From Ephydatia muelleri (taxonomy: Eukaryota; Porifera; Demospongiae; Spongillida; Spongillidae): a stretch of DNA of 64,000 nucleotides. The stretch's first letter is position 1. Every line of letters begins with the position of its first letter. The position numbers were made by a program, and so were the translations under genes. The notes under the pieces are model-generated. The model had not been told where the DNA came from, ran no database searches, and saw only the letters and a program-made list of their open reading frames with translations. Below are positions 1 to 10,471 of this stretch, in pieces. Location: contig JABACO010000021.1 in the NCBI GenBank assembly GCA_013339895.1, forward strand, positions 3,061,457 to 3,125,456, written 5' to 3'.

Positions 1-840
1 TCTGAACCGCGGCAGTATCGCTGATCTGCATCATCTTGAATCTTATTAACCAGTAATCTAAAATAAAGCACCAAGTGTGCTTCATTCTTTTAGAAAGGGG
101 TCATCATCCTTATTAAAGGATGGCCATCCTTAAATAAGGATTGCAAGAGATTAATCATTAAAAGTTCATACATTACACAAATAACACTTTTGTTACTTGG
201 CTAAAGATGCAAATTTACAGGTATAAAATTAATACACAACCATACATAATATAACAATCTGGTTCAATGAACCTCTATTCCCCACTAAGCACAAATATTC
301 TTGCATGTGGTGGCCATTGAAGAAGGAAATCACAACTTTAGGTGCAGTACATGTGAAGACTTATGTAAAGTCAATGTTCTTTTTAAAAAAGTTAATTAAG
401 AGTGGTCTTTGTGTGATTTTAAGTTTGATTTCAAACTTTTGACTAAGTGCATTGTATAAATTCATTAAGATTGGTAGTCCTATAAAGAAATACGTATTCA
501 TTTAAACCTTTGCCTTCATTTGCGGACACCCGGCATTATACATGTACCAACAAATTTTGGGGTGGCATGGGTCAGAAAAGACAAATAATGTAGTTGCTAA
601 GATAATTAAACTACATGTTTGAGCAGTAGTATATATTTGTTCAAAACATATTTGCAAGTCAGTTTTGAACAAAATTGTTGATAATGCAAAACAATTCCTC
701 CGTGCACAAGAATTGACTTATATATAAAAACCAATTGAAAGTGGAAATGAAATTATGCAGGTAATTTGGTTTGAATTGATTTGATTTTGTAGTGCATATT
801 GATGAATAAACCATCTGAGTTACTGGGATCTTAGTATTGG
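1..840. other. AT-rich non-coding stretch
   Basis: No convincing coding sequence, RNA gene or mobile-element end was seen here on either strand. The stretch is AT-rich with short low-complexity runs. Confidence 0.6.
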
Positions 841-847
841 AGGGGTA

Positions 848-1215
848 TGGCAGGTTGCGTTGTTTGATACACTGACGCTCCGTCGTATTTGCACCAGGAT
901 GTTGCCTCTATCCTATCGTCAGTTGAAGAAGAAAAGAAGAGGAAATACAATGATGCAGCAGAAGCACGGCGTGCTTCATTTACACCACTAGTTGTATCCG
1001 TTGATGGAGTTTTGGGCCGAGAAGCAGAATGTTTCATACAATTCCTTGCTGACAAAATAGCTCAAATGTGGAAAATAAACATATGCTGAAGTTGCAGGAT
1101 GGATACGAGCCAGGCTGTCCTTTGCCATTCTGAGGGCCACGATTGTATGTCTTAGAGGATCCAGAATCAAATGGAGAAGTGGAACAGGATTTGATGATGG
1201 AGCTGGACTACCGGA
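848..1215 (+). pseudogene. C-terminal fragment of an RT/endonuclease retroelement (sub-family A)
   Basis: The translation reads WQVALFDT, then DAPSYL, then a Lys/Arg-rich stretch ending EARRASFTPL, and VSVDGVLGREA, then AGWIRARLSFAILRA and CLRGSR. This order is the C-terminal end, as I remember it, of retroelement proteins common in marine invertebrates whose endonuclease has a restriction-like fold. The coding frame changes twice, near 868 and near 1078, so the copy is dead. No RT domain or zinc motif lies upstream, so only the 3' end was inserted or survives. It belongs to a different sub-family from the copies at 3.0-6.2 kb. The family call rests on remembered motifs, not a search. Confidence 0.65.
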
Positions 1216-1219
1216 CCTT

Positions 1220-2390
1220 ACATGTACATGTTGAGATGTGTGTGTGTGTGTGTGTATGTGTGTTTGTGTGTGTGTGTGTATGCCTAGGTATAAATGTGTA
1301 TTTGTGTGTTTATCTACATGCTGTTATCTTTTGCAAATTGGACCATTTTCATGTATGTACATGCCATTTGTTACATGTTTATTGTAGTTACTTTTCTTAT
1401 AATCATTTTAATTTATTATTGCCCGTCTGGGGCAGAAAAGATCTGAGTTACTGGGTCAAATTGCTAACTTTTCCTGCGCATGTATCCATGCAGTAATTCA
1501 TTGCTGAGGAGGAAAATGGAGGCCATACATGTGAACCATCAGTACACATAAGCAACAGCCAGCCTGTAAGGAGCAAATAGAAGTGGCCATACAAGAGGAC
1601 CAGCAGCAACAAGATGGACAAAGAGACCATATGTTGGAGCAGCAATTAAGCAATGAAGGTACATGTTGAGCTCCAAAAGCAACGAATGAAGTTGTAGAAG
1701 TTGTTGAGTACAAGCAGCAGAAACTTGACTGCAAAAGACAGTCTGACAAGGTGGAACATCAGATACAGATGTGTCCTAATTGAAAGAGCTTGAGAGTGTA
1801 CAGCAGTTGTGTCAGCATCGTGGCATGGCCACACTTAGACAGGTGAGGCAGGTGTGAGCATCCTTTTGAAACTAATTCCAACTGGCAGCTGATTGCAACA
1901 GCCACTAAATTTCAGCTAATGTTCAGTGAAGATATTGAGATAGAGGTAACATACATTCAAAATACAAGTGTCAAGTCTGAGATGATTGGTATTCAACTAA
2001 CATTACAGGTACATGTTTAAGTATATCTATTATTAGCCTGCAATCATCTTGCATTCATATACATGTACACGCATGTCATAATCATTTGGCAATGCGATAA
2101 ATTATAATGATATTAGAATACACTTCCATATGCATACATGTATACACAGGCGTGGTGTTTTATTTAGCCTGGGTGGGGCTGGGTGCAGGTAATGGACCAT
2201 TTGGGCATGGGAGGGGGTCTGGTTAATAATAGATTCAGGTATTGCTAGCTGTTGTTGTTGGCTCACAAACCTTTTTTATTTTTTGGCGCAAAATAGAACC
2301 TTCCTATAACTGGTAAGGAATTCAATTATTCCTCTGTCCAAAAGGTGCTTACTTTCCACTAGACACATCGAGATCAGAGATTACACAGCC
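1220..2390. other. Non-coding stretch with short TG repeat
   Basis: Holds a short TG microsatellite at about 1236-1280. The stretch at 1530-1830 is Gln/Lys-rich when translated on the plus strand but broken by stops; it may be a decayed coiled-coil exon, which I cannot support further. Nothing else was recognised. Confidence 0.45.
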
Positions 2391-2399
2391 TACCTTCTG

Positions 2400-2880
2400 T
2401 CTGAAATCTGCCACAATGTTTCATTGGAACCTCATCTACAGCCCATCACAGGTGAGATCTCACTACTACCTCAGCCAACTTCCAAGATGCATGTCTTGAT
2501 GTACAGCAGATGGATTCTGTGGGAGTTGATTTGAGAGGGCATTCTTTAACGTAAACCTCTTTAACATAAACCCTTCCACCCCTCCTCAAATAGACAATCC
2601 CAGCATTTTGCCTGCTACTATTTCCATGAGACCTCAAAGAAATGAGCAATGAGCGTTGGCATGCCTCTATTACTCCACTTATTATATCTGCCAATGGAGA
2701 CTTAGAGAGGCCACAGTTGCATACAAGCCCGGGCAGTGAAGCACATCGCTGCCTTGCTGTCTGCAAAGTGGGGCCAGTTATTCATACGCTCAACCATGGC
2801 CTGGATGCGCTGCTATCTTTCCTTCTCTCTCCCCATCGTCATCCATGGGCCATGCCTTCAACTGCTTACATTCACCTGTT
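2400..2880 (+). pseudogene. C-terminal fragment of an RT/endonuclease retroelement (sub-family B)
   Basis: The first part reads NVSLEPHLQPITGE. This is followed after frame changes by a HASITPLIIS block and then KWGQLF and a Trp-Met-Arg-Cys run ending LSFSLP. These match the order I recall for a second group of RT/endonuclease retroelements (LEP.LQPLTGE, then FTPL, then KW...W.RC.LSFSLLRS). At least three frame changes and several stops make it a dead relic. It is truncated at the 5' end and runs into unrelated sequence at the 3' end. Confidence 0.5.
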
Positions 2881-2994
2881 GACCTCATTGTAAAGGTTGC
2901 AGATTTCCCCCCTTATTTAGTCTATTCCCTGTTTGTTGTTTCCAGTCTACATTTGTACTTGGAAGCCAAACCCACTTTTACACAATGTGATAAT

Positions 2995-3180
2995 AGGCTT
3001 TGTCACAGTTGGCTTCACATCTGGCTTTTAAAACCAACACCTGCAAATCACAAATGCTGAGCAGCCTATTTGGTCATCTAAATCTAAATTTGGTCAGGTC
3101 TAATGCCAGAGCCATCCTTAGCAGATCCTACTTTCCTTCTGAAGTCAATGTGTGTGAGGTTAGTAGTGTGTTTCATTTAT
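2995..3180 (+). pseudogene. 3' tip of an RT/endonuclease retroelement (sub-family C)
   Basis: The block LFGHLNLNLVRSNARAIL at the end of this reading frame matches the last 20 or so residues of the better-preserved copy at 5381-6157 (LYGHLNLSLVRSAARAIL). Only about 60 codons survive. The plus-strand orientation agrees with the neighbouring relics. Confidence 0.7.
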
Positions 3181-3305
3181 GATTCATTTGTGAAATGAGT
3201 AATGAGTAATTATTAATAATCATGGGTACATAATAATAATAATACATATGATGTATTCATTTGAGCAGCCCATTGTATTTTTCATTTAAGTTATAATAAT
3301 ATATA

Positions 3306-3836
3306 ATGGATGTAGATACCTCAGGTGGTTCTCTGTGCCCCTTTTGCCCTGGCGTTGCCTTTGATCCCCTTAGTCATCATGCTACCTCCTGCAGACATGG
3401 TGGAGATGTCATTGCTCAGCACAACCATCTGAGAGACATCTTTGCTGATTTCTGTTATCATGCCCATCTTCCAGTAAAGGCCGAAGTGGGATATGGCTTA
3501 GGCAGAGATAATGTCAACTCCCGCCCTGCAGATGTCCTTGTTCAGGGTTTGGACAGAGGGCAGCAGCATTTGTAGCTGAATCAAGGAAGCATGCTGCCAA
3601 CGATGCTAAGTGCCAGGAGTTGGGATGGTCATGCATTCTACTTGCCGTCGAGACATATGGCAATTGGAGGAAGAGGCTCAGAGTGTGTTCTCCTGCCTAG
3701 CCTCTCTGCTTGCATTCAGCCAGGCCAGCCTCAAATCCAAAAATGATTGCAGAAATCTATGGCCATATCAATTTATCCTTAGTGAGATCAGTGGCTAAGG
3801 CCATTTTAGGTAGGGAATTAGTGCATAGTTGCAGTT
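3306..3836 (+). pseudogene. RT/endonuclease retroelement 3' fragment, sub-family C, frameshifted
   Basis: The first reading frame has a zinc motif CPFC...HH...C and RPADVLVQG, the first half of the restriction-like endonuclease core. A stop follows, and about 40 codons holding the second catalytic Asp block are missing. A second frame then resumes with ESRKHAANDAKCQELGW and LAVETYGNW. A further frame shift is needed to read the closing EIYGHINLSLVRSVAKAILG, ending at a stop near 3836. Same family and same gene end as 5381-6157. Confidence 0.75.
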
Positions 3837-4029
3837 GAACTGTTGGTTTGAATTTGTGTATATTTTAGTGCTTAGTGATATCGATATGTGGTGTATGCAG
3901 TTTGTAATTGTCATTATGAATATTTTATTATTATGAATGATAATAATACAAATACAATTACATGAAAGAATATAACATCACTACTTTTTAAAAACTATCC
4001 ACAGTTCCAAAAATAAATGCATAAACTAC

Positions 4030-4440
4030 ACTAAATCAATAAGTTGGGGCAGGCTTCTTGCCAAAATGGCGCTTGCCACAGACCATGCATATGAGGCTCA
4101 GTCTGCCATAAAGATCTGAAGTGACCTTACTTTTAGGCAGAGAAACACAGACTACAAGTCCATGCAGAGGCCAAACAGGAGGATATGATGTTTGCTTCTC
4201 TGCCCTAGTTGCCATATGTCTCAACAGCCAGGGGAACACACACCCTGCCCAGTTCCTGGCAATTAGGGCCTTTGAAAACATGTTTGTGAGACTTGGCAAC
4301 AGCTGATGCAGTACCTGCATCATTCAGAAAAGCAGCCTGGGTGGGTGGTGAGGTAACTGTTATATCACAAGCAGCTGGCCTTCCTCTCTCCCAATCAGCC
4401 ACCAGAACATCTGCTGGGTGAGATTACCTTAAGCTCAGGT
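4030..4440 (-). pseudogene. RT/endonuclease retroelement 3' fragment, sub-family C, minus strand
   Basis: On the minus strand the reading is WERGRPAACDITVTSP, then NCQELGRVCVPLAVETYGN, then SDLYGRLSL and, in another frame, WSVASAILARSL. This is the endonuclease core and C-terminus seen at 5381-6157. Several frame changes are needed. It lies opposite to its plus-strand relatives on both sides, so it is a separate insertion. Confidence 0.7.
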
Positions 4441-4449
4441 GTCAATTGA

Positions 4450-5370
4450 CTACCAGCCTCCACCTTAACTTCCAGACAAGAACTGTGTAATTTTACACAT
4501 TTGTGTGCTGCAAAACAGAATAGAAACTGATGTACAGATGATATCATCAGCATATAGCACCATACTCACATACAGGAAGAAGCAGATTAATATGCAAGGT
4601 CAACCCCCCATGGACAGACAAATTAAAGTATTTCTACACTAGTCTGGGTACCCATCATCAGTCAGGTACCCAGACTAAGTCTACACCTGGCATCATTCTT
4701 CTGAAACAATATCACATGCTCATGTTTACAACAAGAAATTGTATATGACACATTCACTTCACCCCAGGAATGCAATATTGCGTTCTGTAGTTTTGATTGG
4801 TGGAGTGTCGGGTACTGCAAAGTGTCAGCCACAGTTACGTTTCTCGTTCCCTGTGTTGGCACTCTTCTCCTGTGCTAGTTTATTATATAGCAGTACATGT
4901 CCAAGGGTGTGGCAAAGGAACGTGGGCGTCTTTTAGTATGTTCCAATCACGTACTAGCAGTCATCGCAAATTAAAATGGAGGCCTGTATGAGAGATGAAG
5001 AGGAAGTCGCGTGGTGGGGGAAATGCAGATCATATAATCGCGGGAGACGGAAGCGTGGATGCTGCTCATAGTAAGAGCTTTGTGTACATCGGACATACTT
5101 ACCTCTATTCACGTTCGGAGGAACTACTCCAGGTGTAGCGTCCCGCGATGTCTATTTTCTCTATTTATGACTCAGTTATTTCGAAATTTCTCTCGTTTAA
5201 CCCTGAATAAAAAATAAAAAAATAAAAAATACAATAAAATAAAAATATATACGCAATGTAATCTTTTTTCGTTTTGGCACGAATTACATGCCATAGGTGT
5301 GTTGATAACGTATTCGTATTTTTTAATTATAATATAATTATTATTTCAAATAAATAAATAAAAATAAATA
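4450..5370. other. Non-coding stretch with a perfect inverted repeat
   Basis: TAGTCTGGGTACC at 4640-4652 and its exact reverse complement at 4665-4677 form a 13-bp stem with a 12-base loop. The region 5160-5370 is very AT-rich with A-runs broken by T. No gene was recognised. Confidence 0.6.
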
Positions 5371-5380
5371 AATACACACT

Positions 5381-6157
5381 TTGTCCAAAAAATTGGACAA
5401 TCACATCTTCCAATCTCTCCTTTCTTCGGCTTCCCCAGTAAACAAGGCACGCCTCCTCTCTGTCTCTGCTCCCCATGCAGGTTCCTGGATCTCAGTGGTT
5501 CCTTCTACTGGCCTGGGTCTTTATCTCGATCCTGCTGAATGTCAGACAGCCATCAAATGGTGGCTTGGCCTTGACACATCGAGAGGTTCCCTTTGTCCTT
5601 TCTGTTCTGGCATAGCACTTGACCCTCTTGGACACCATGCCAACTCTTGCAGACATGGAGGGTTTGTTGTTTCACGGCATAACAACCTTCGTGACACCAT
5701 TGCCAACTTCTGCCGCCAAGCCCACCTTTCAGTGCAATTGGAAATGGGACATGGGCTATCCCCAAATCATTCAAACTCCCGTCCAGCTGACATTCTTGTT
5801 CAGGGCTGGGAAAGGGGCCTACCTGCAGCCTTTGACGTCAGTGTCCTCTCCCCTCACTCCAGCCAGCCTGGAGGAGGCGAGTGCCTCAGCTGGTCCGCAT
5901 TGCTGAAACCCGAAAGCACTCTGCCAATGACAGCAAGTGTTGAGAATTGGTGTACCCCACTGGCTGTAGAATCTTATGGCAATTGGGGGATGGAGGCTCA
6001 TTCTGTTTTCAAATGCTTGGCCTCCCTAATTGCCATCCATCAGTCATGCCCAAAGGCCTCAGTGTCAGCAGAACTTTATGGTCACCTCAACTTGTCTTTA
6101 GTGAGGTCAGCAGCAAGAGCCATATTGGGAAGGGAGCCCATGGGAGTTAGTGGTTAG
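5381..6157 (+). pseudogene. RT/endonuclease retroelement C-terminal region, longest plus-strand copy (sub-family C)
   Basis: An open frame of 258 codons covers the C-terminal region of the element protein. In order it shows the post-RT block VNKARLLSVSAPHA, a CCHC zinc motif (CPFC, HH, C; about residues 70-90), then RHNNLRD, RPADILVQGWERG and AAFDVSV. The last two blocks carry the two acidic residues, 14 apart, expected for a restriction-like PD-(D/E)XK endonuclease. It ends YGHLNLSLVRSAARAILGRE. There is no Met start; the frame opens in AT-rich sequence where the 5' part of the element is missing. Compared with the copy near 60 kb it is roughly full length for this C-terminal portion. It is a 5'-truncated, non-mobile relic that happens to be open. 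Confidence 0.75.
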
Positions 6158-6239
6158 CCTGTTTGTGTTGATTCAACATTTGGTGCATGGTCCCAAGGGT
6201 GTCAAGAACAACCCCCCACTGATGCTGCTGCTCATCATC

Positions 6240-7442
6240 AGAAGACATGGGATTCACAAAGAGTATCTTCTATTGTAGACGTACTATCCTCTGATCAAAT
6301 GCACAGAGCGTGTTTCCTAGCGGCATCTTGTAAGGAGTCTGGCGCACGGTTAAATGCCCTACCAATATCATCACTGGGACTACGCATGGATGATGCCACT
6401 GTGAGAATCTATATGGGACTACGTCTAGGATTACCTCTATGCAGAAGTCATACCTGCCAACACTGTGGGGCAGAGGTTTCTCAGTTTGCCACACATGGCT
6501 TAAGTGCAGAAAGAGCGCAGGACGGTACCACCGCCATTCAGCTGTTAATGACATCATACACAGAGCTTTGGCTGTGGCACATGTTCCATTATGTCTGGAG
6601 CCTTCAGGCCTGTATCGCTTAGATGGGAAGCGACCTGATGGTGTCTCAATTGTCCCTTGGAAATGTGGCCAACTTCTAGTGTGGGATGCAACGTGTCCAG
6701 ATACTTTTGAAACAGTGGCGTATCCAGAGAGGGTGCTCCGGGTGCTTGAGCACCCCCCTCGGCCTTAGGTGGTAAAATTATTAAAAATTACACTTTATAT
6801 TATTAATAATTAGTCGCCGCGTATATTCGATCATGTCGATTTTAAAGCACTTCCAAAAATCGAAAGTAGTGCCACCAAGTGCCGCGACCTCATTGGCTGT
6901 TTCAAGCGATGCAGCCAATATAGGTAAAATTCTCTGCCTGCGTTACTTAGATATTTTCTGTGTGCCCAAAGGTATCGGACCTGAAGTGAAATGGCCCCCC
7001 CCCCCCCCCCCACTTTTCGTATATCGGACCTGAAGCGCCCGCCCCCCCCCCCCCTCCCACTTTTTGTATGGGGCCTGACCTTAAGCACCCCTCTCGCTGA
7101 AATCCTGGATACGCCACTGTTTTGCACCATCTTACTCTGCAATTGCTGCACAGCAAGTTGGAGCAGTTGCTCAACAGGCTGAAGATAGGAAGATGCAGAA
7201 ATATAAACACCTTGACTCATGCCACTTTTTCACTCCAGTGGCAATAGTAACGATTGGAGTGTTTGGACCAAGGACAACTGAGTTCCTTACAGAATTGGGC
7301 CCGGTTGAGGCAGGTGTCTGGTGAAACAAACTCCTATGCTTACCTTACCCAGAGACTATCAGTTGCCATCCAACGGGGCAATGCAGCTTCCGTGTTGGGG
7401 ACAATGAAGGTGGACAGTGACGATGTAGAGTTTTTTGTATGA
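6240..7442 (+). pseudogene. RT/endonuclease retroelement C-terminal fragment (sub-family D), split by a MITE
   Basis: The left part reads [20 protein letters not shown], then a zinc motif (CQHC...H...C), then [14 protein letters not shown] and [11 protein letters not shown]. The PD and the following Asp are the expected endonuclease residues. The frame changes once near 6500. At DTF the reading is interrupted by the 407-bp insert at 6713-7119. It resumes at once with APSYSAIAAQQVGAVAQQAE, TPVAIVTIGVFGP and finally SVAIQRGNAASVLGT, with a stop at 7440. Joining across the insert restores the family order. Confidence 0.75.
6713..7119. mobile_element. hAT-like non-autonomous element with 15-bp inverted ends
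   Basis: The insert begins CAGTGGCGTATCCAG and ends with the exact reverse complement CTGGATACGCCACTG. The flanks TTTTGAAA (6705-6712) and TTTTGCAC (7120-7127) agree at 6 of 8 positions, as an aged 8-bp hAT target duplication would. The left side is confirmed by the host reading frame, which is restored when the insert and one duplication are removed. Inside, an ATG at 6833 opens a short frame starting MSILKHFQKSKV followed by an AG|GTAAAA splice donor, which resembles the first exon of a hAT transposase gene. Two poly-C tracts in a small direct repeat fill the right half. Confidence 0.8.
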
Positions 7443-7737
7443 GTTTTGTGTTATCATTTAGTTTAATGGAGTAACTGTATGTGTATAAATAATATTAAAA
7501 TTGTAAATAATTTTAAAAAATAGAAAAATAAAATAAATTAATAATAATCAGCAATGCAGGGGTTACATGTACACCCACGTAATAAAGTGATTAACATTCA
7601 TTTATCAACCCTCACCCGTAAATAAACCCGTACCCCCTCTCTAGTTTTCTACGTCTGTTCTTTGAGCGAGCCTTAGGTCTAGCCTCATCCAACAGTTGTG
7701 GTGTTTGAAAACTATCCACTGTGTCTTCATAATAATA

Positions 7738-8130
7738 ATATTGCCCAGTTTTGTCATAGGGCCAGGCTGGGTGGTCAGCTTGAGGTAGGTCATGGATATG
7801 GGGCTGAAAGTTCGCTCAGTAGGCTGGCGGACATCCTAGTGCCCAACTGGATGATTGGGAAGCCAGCTGCTTTTGACCTAACAGTGGTCTCTCTGCTTAA
7901 CTCCACTATTGAATGACGCGGGAGCCAGAAGTGGGTCAGCAGCTGGAAAGGCTGAAGTGCGCAAGCACAATGCCAATGATGCCAAGTGCACAGAGTTGGG
8001 TTGGGTCTGCATACCCTTGGCAGTAGAGACCTATGGTTGTTGGGGTGGGGAAGCTCAGGGTTCCATTTCTCGGCTGGCTGCCCGTCTGGTTTTGCAGTTG
8101 CAATGTAGCAAGACAAAGGCCATTACAATA
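7738..8130 (+). pseudogene. Endonuclease domain of a sub-family C retroelement, inverted half
   Basis: The plus strand reads IAQFCHRARLGGQLEVGHGYG, then SRLADILVPNWMIG, AAFDLTVVS, and in the next frame AGARSGSAAGKAEVRKHNAND and CIPLAVETYG, ending near CSKTKAIT. This is the endonuclease half of the element protein. The half before it, including the zinc motif, lies on the minus strand immediately to the right and stops at the residue where this half begins. About 30 C-terminal residues are missing. Confidence 0.75.
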
Positions 8131-9275
8131 CATCCTGAGTCTGCTGTGACGTGAGACCACATCTCTTCCCTGCTTGCATGTTAAGGCCTGGTGGCCTAAA
8201 GGGTCCGAAGCATGAGATGGACAGAAAGGGCAAAAGGAATTGTCAGTAACAGCAATGCCCAACCACCCCTCTACAGCAGTCTGGAACTCAGCAGGGTCAA
8301 GATAGAGATTGAGCCTGAAGGAAGGAATAACTGAGAGCCAAGCAGCTGCCTTTGGTGAAGAAACAGATAGCAGACGTGCTTTGTCAGGCAAGGAGGCCTT
8401 GTCAAGTAAGCCTCTTAAATGGGATCTTCAATTTTTCCAGACAGGGATCTCTGGTGCTGCAGAACACCAAGATGATCAAAAACTAAGGCATCATCAGGGG
8501 GGACAAGCTCATTAAAGTACTTGATAAATGCAGCTAGGTGCTTGCAAGAAGGAGCAGGCACCAGAAACACTTAAAGATGAAATGTAGGCAGCTGAAGAAT
8601 ACTATGGACACCAAGACCCCCTCTGTGTCTATTGCAGTGCATTCTGAAAAACAGAGACGGACATCATCATCAAGAATTACAAAGCCTCACTAATAAAGGC
8701 TGGAGGCTGGAGGGGTTGATTTAGCAAGTTGCACCAACTTGCAAAAGCCACCACATTACCTAAGCAAGAGCAGAGCCACCAGAGTGATCAACAACACCTA
8801 CATCCACCAACTGTAAAAGCAATTTGGAAGCATTCGCATGTTTGTGTGCAACAAACTTGGCATAGTAGATTAAATCTCCAATTGGAGCCCCAAATGAGCT
8901 GAGGTCATGAAAGCTAAACAATTCACACTTTTCTGCATTGATGAAAAGACCAAGTGGAGGAGATGATGGAAAGTACTTTTGCTACAGCTGGCTTAGGTCC
9001 TGCAACTACACCATCATCAATGTACCATTTGTAGAACAACAGACTGGAACATACAATGGCAATAGCCAGTTTGTGCAACACCAGGCAGAAGAACATGGGG
9101 CCTAGTGGGTCACCCCGTTGGACACCAGTTTCCGAGCTGATGATACCCATTGGATGCCACAAAGTAGGATGTTGACCATAACACCACAGAGCCCAGTGGA
9201 GCAATTCAGGGAAGTGGGCACTACATTCCTTCAAGATATGGCCTGACGTGACACCAAATTAAACGCATTATGTAT
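8131..9275 (-). pseudogene. Reverse transcriptase and zinc domain of the same sub-family C retroelement
   Basis: Reading leftward from 9275 the minus strand gives NAFNLVSRQAI, then SSETGVQRGDPLGPMFFCL, and KWYIDDG, the catalytic box of a reverse transcriptase. After several frame changes come APIGDLIYYAKF and, from 8391, KARLLSVSSPKAAAWLSVIPS, a zinc motif (CPFC...H...C) and VSRHSRLR. The protein order matches the copy at 59.9-61.3 kb. The reading stops at the residue where the plus-strand half at 7738 begins, so this is one element with an internal inversion. It is truncated at the 5' end within the RT palm. Confidence 0.8.
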
Positions 9276-9279
9276 ACTG

Positions 9280-10010
9280 ATTTTTATCACCACAAAATCT
9301 TCATCCATCCAATGTTCTTCTACACAGTGCCTTAGCCCATGTATGATTATTTTCAGCCCCGGCCTGACGTGGTATTAAAATTATTTCACACTTCTACGCA
9401 AGCGCGCGCGCGCTGTATACGCAAAAGATGCATTCATTGCAATTATAATTAAATGTAAAACAGTCAGTGTATTCCTAACACCAAGAAATCCTAGACTAAC
9501 CTTGGGAGCAAAGACATCGTATTCACAAATAAAAACACGCCACGCCTCAAGCAAAGATTATTAATAATAGTTAATAACTTAGCCCCCACTTTGTCTACGT
9601 TCTTGTTTAACCAGAGATCTGACTGCTTGATCTCTGCTCCAACAGCGCGACCAGATATCAGACTATATGATCTCTGACACGACAAAGGCATTTCGTCCAC
9701 CTTTTAAATTTTCTTTCGGCAATGCTATTCTACTCAATTTGTGAGCATTTTCGAAAGTTTGTCATTTCATAGCGTAATCTTAACTATCTTCAATCATAGT
9801 GGCTTGATGTGCTCAGACTCTCAAGGCAAATGCATGAGTTTGTAGCATTCATTTCCGAAAGGAAAATTAAACCTGACATTCTATCCCCTCTCATGACACA
9901 GTCCCAGCTATAAAGCAACACGAAGCACTAGCGGGCGCATACTGTGGCACGTTTTGGTGATCCACAATACAGGTCAAACCGTCCGAGCCTTGCGATATGC
10001 GTATATGTAT
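9280..10010. other. Non-coding stretch
   Basis: GGCCTGACGTG occurs twice, at about 9239 and 9360. A short CG dinucleotide run lies near 9404. A duplicated phrase around ATCTGACTGCTTGATCTCTG and ATCAGACTATATGATCTCTG lies at 9610-9680. No gene was recognised. Confidence 0.5.
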
Positions 10011-10017
10011 TACGTCT

Positions 10018-10181
10018 CAGTCGCGTAGCCAGGACATACTAATGTTTTTTTACGGAGCCCAGGCACGATTTCCGTACACTACAGTTTAACGATACGTTTG
10101 AATCCCGCTATAATTTATGCAGAGCCTAAATGTTTCAAGGAGGCAGCTGCCTCCCTTGTCTCAAATGTAGCTATGCCACTG
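10018..10181. mobile_element. Possible hAT-type MITE
   Basis: The left end CAGTCGCGTAGCCA and the reverse complement of the right end, CAGTGGCATAGCTA, agree at 11 of 14 positions and have the usual hAT form. The 8-bp flanks do not match, so the limits are uncertain. The left end might instead belong to the larger dead hAT element on its right. Confidence 0.35.
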
Positions 10182-10471
10182 CATCCTCCAACTCCTTGCG
10201 GCACACACACGCGCGCCCGGTTGTACGCTGGTTACATTTGCGTACAAGAACACCAAAATGACGGTTCGTGGCTGGAGGAATCTCACATACTTCAACATCG
10301 TTAGCATCGCTAATGGACTGTTAGTGACGGTTCGAATTTGAGTACGGTCGTACCGCCATAATTTATAACAATGCTACTGTTTTTAAGTGAACAGCAATAC
10401 TGACTCGTACATGAAAAACAATATTAGTACTTATCTCTCGACACAACAGCATGAACTAGTATGTAGCTACA

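Noticed and set aside
5090-5105. CATACTTACCT resembling the start of U1 snRNA
   Set aside because: The following bases do not match U1 and no fold or snRNA promoter was seen; similar phrases recur in the Plavaka-like element.
9491-9700. Minus-strand frame of 69 codons
   Set aside because: It overlaps a local duplicated phrase and shows no protein-like pattern.
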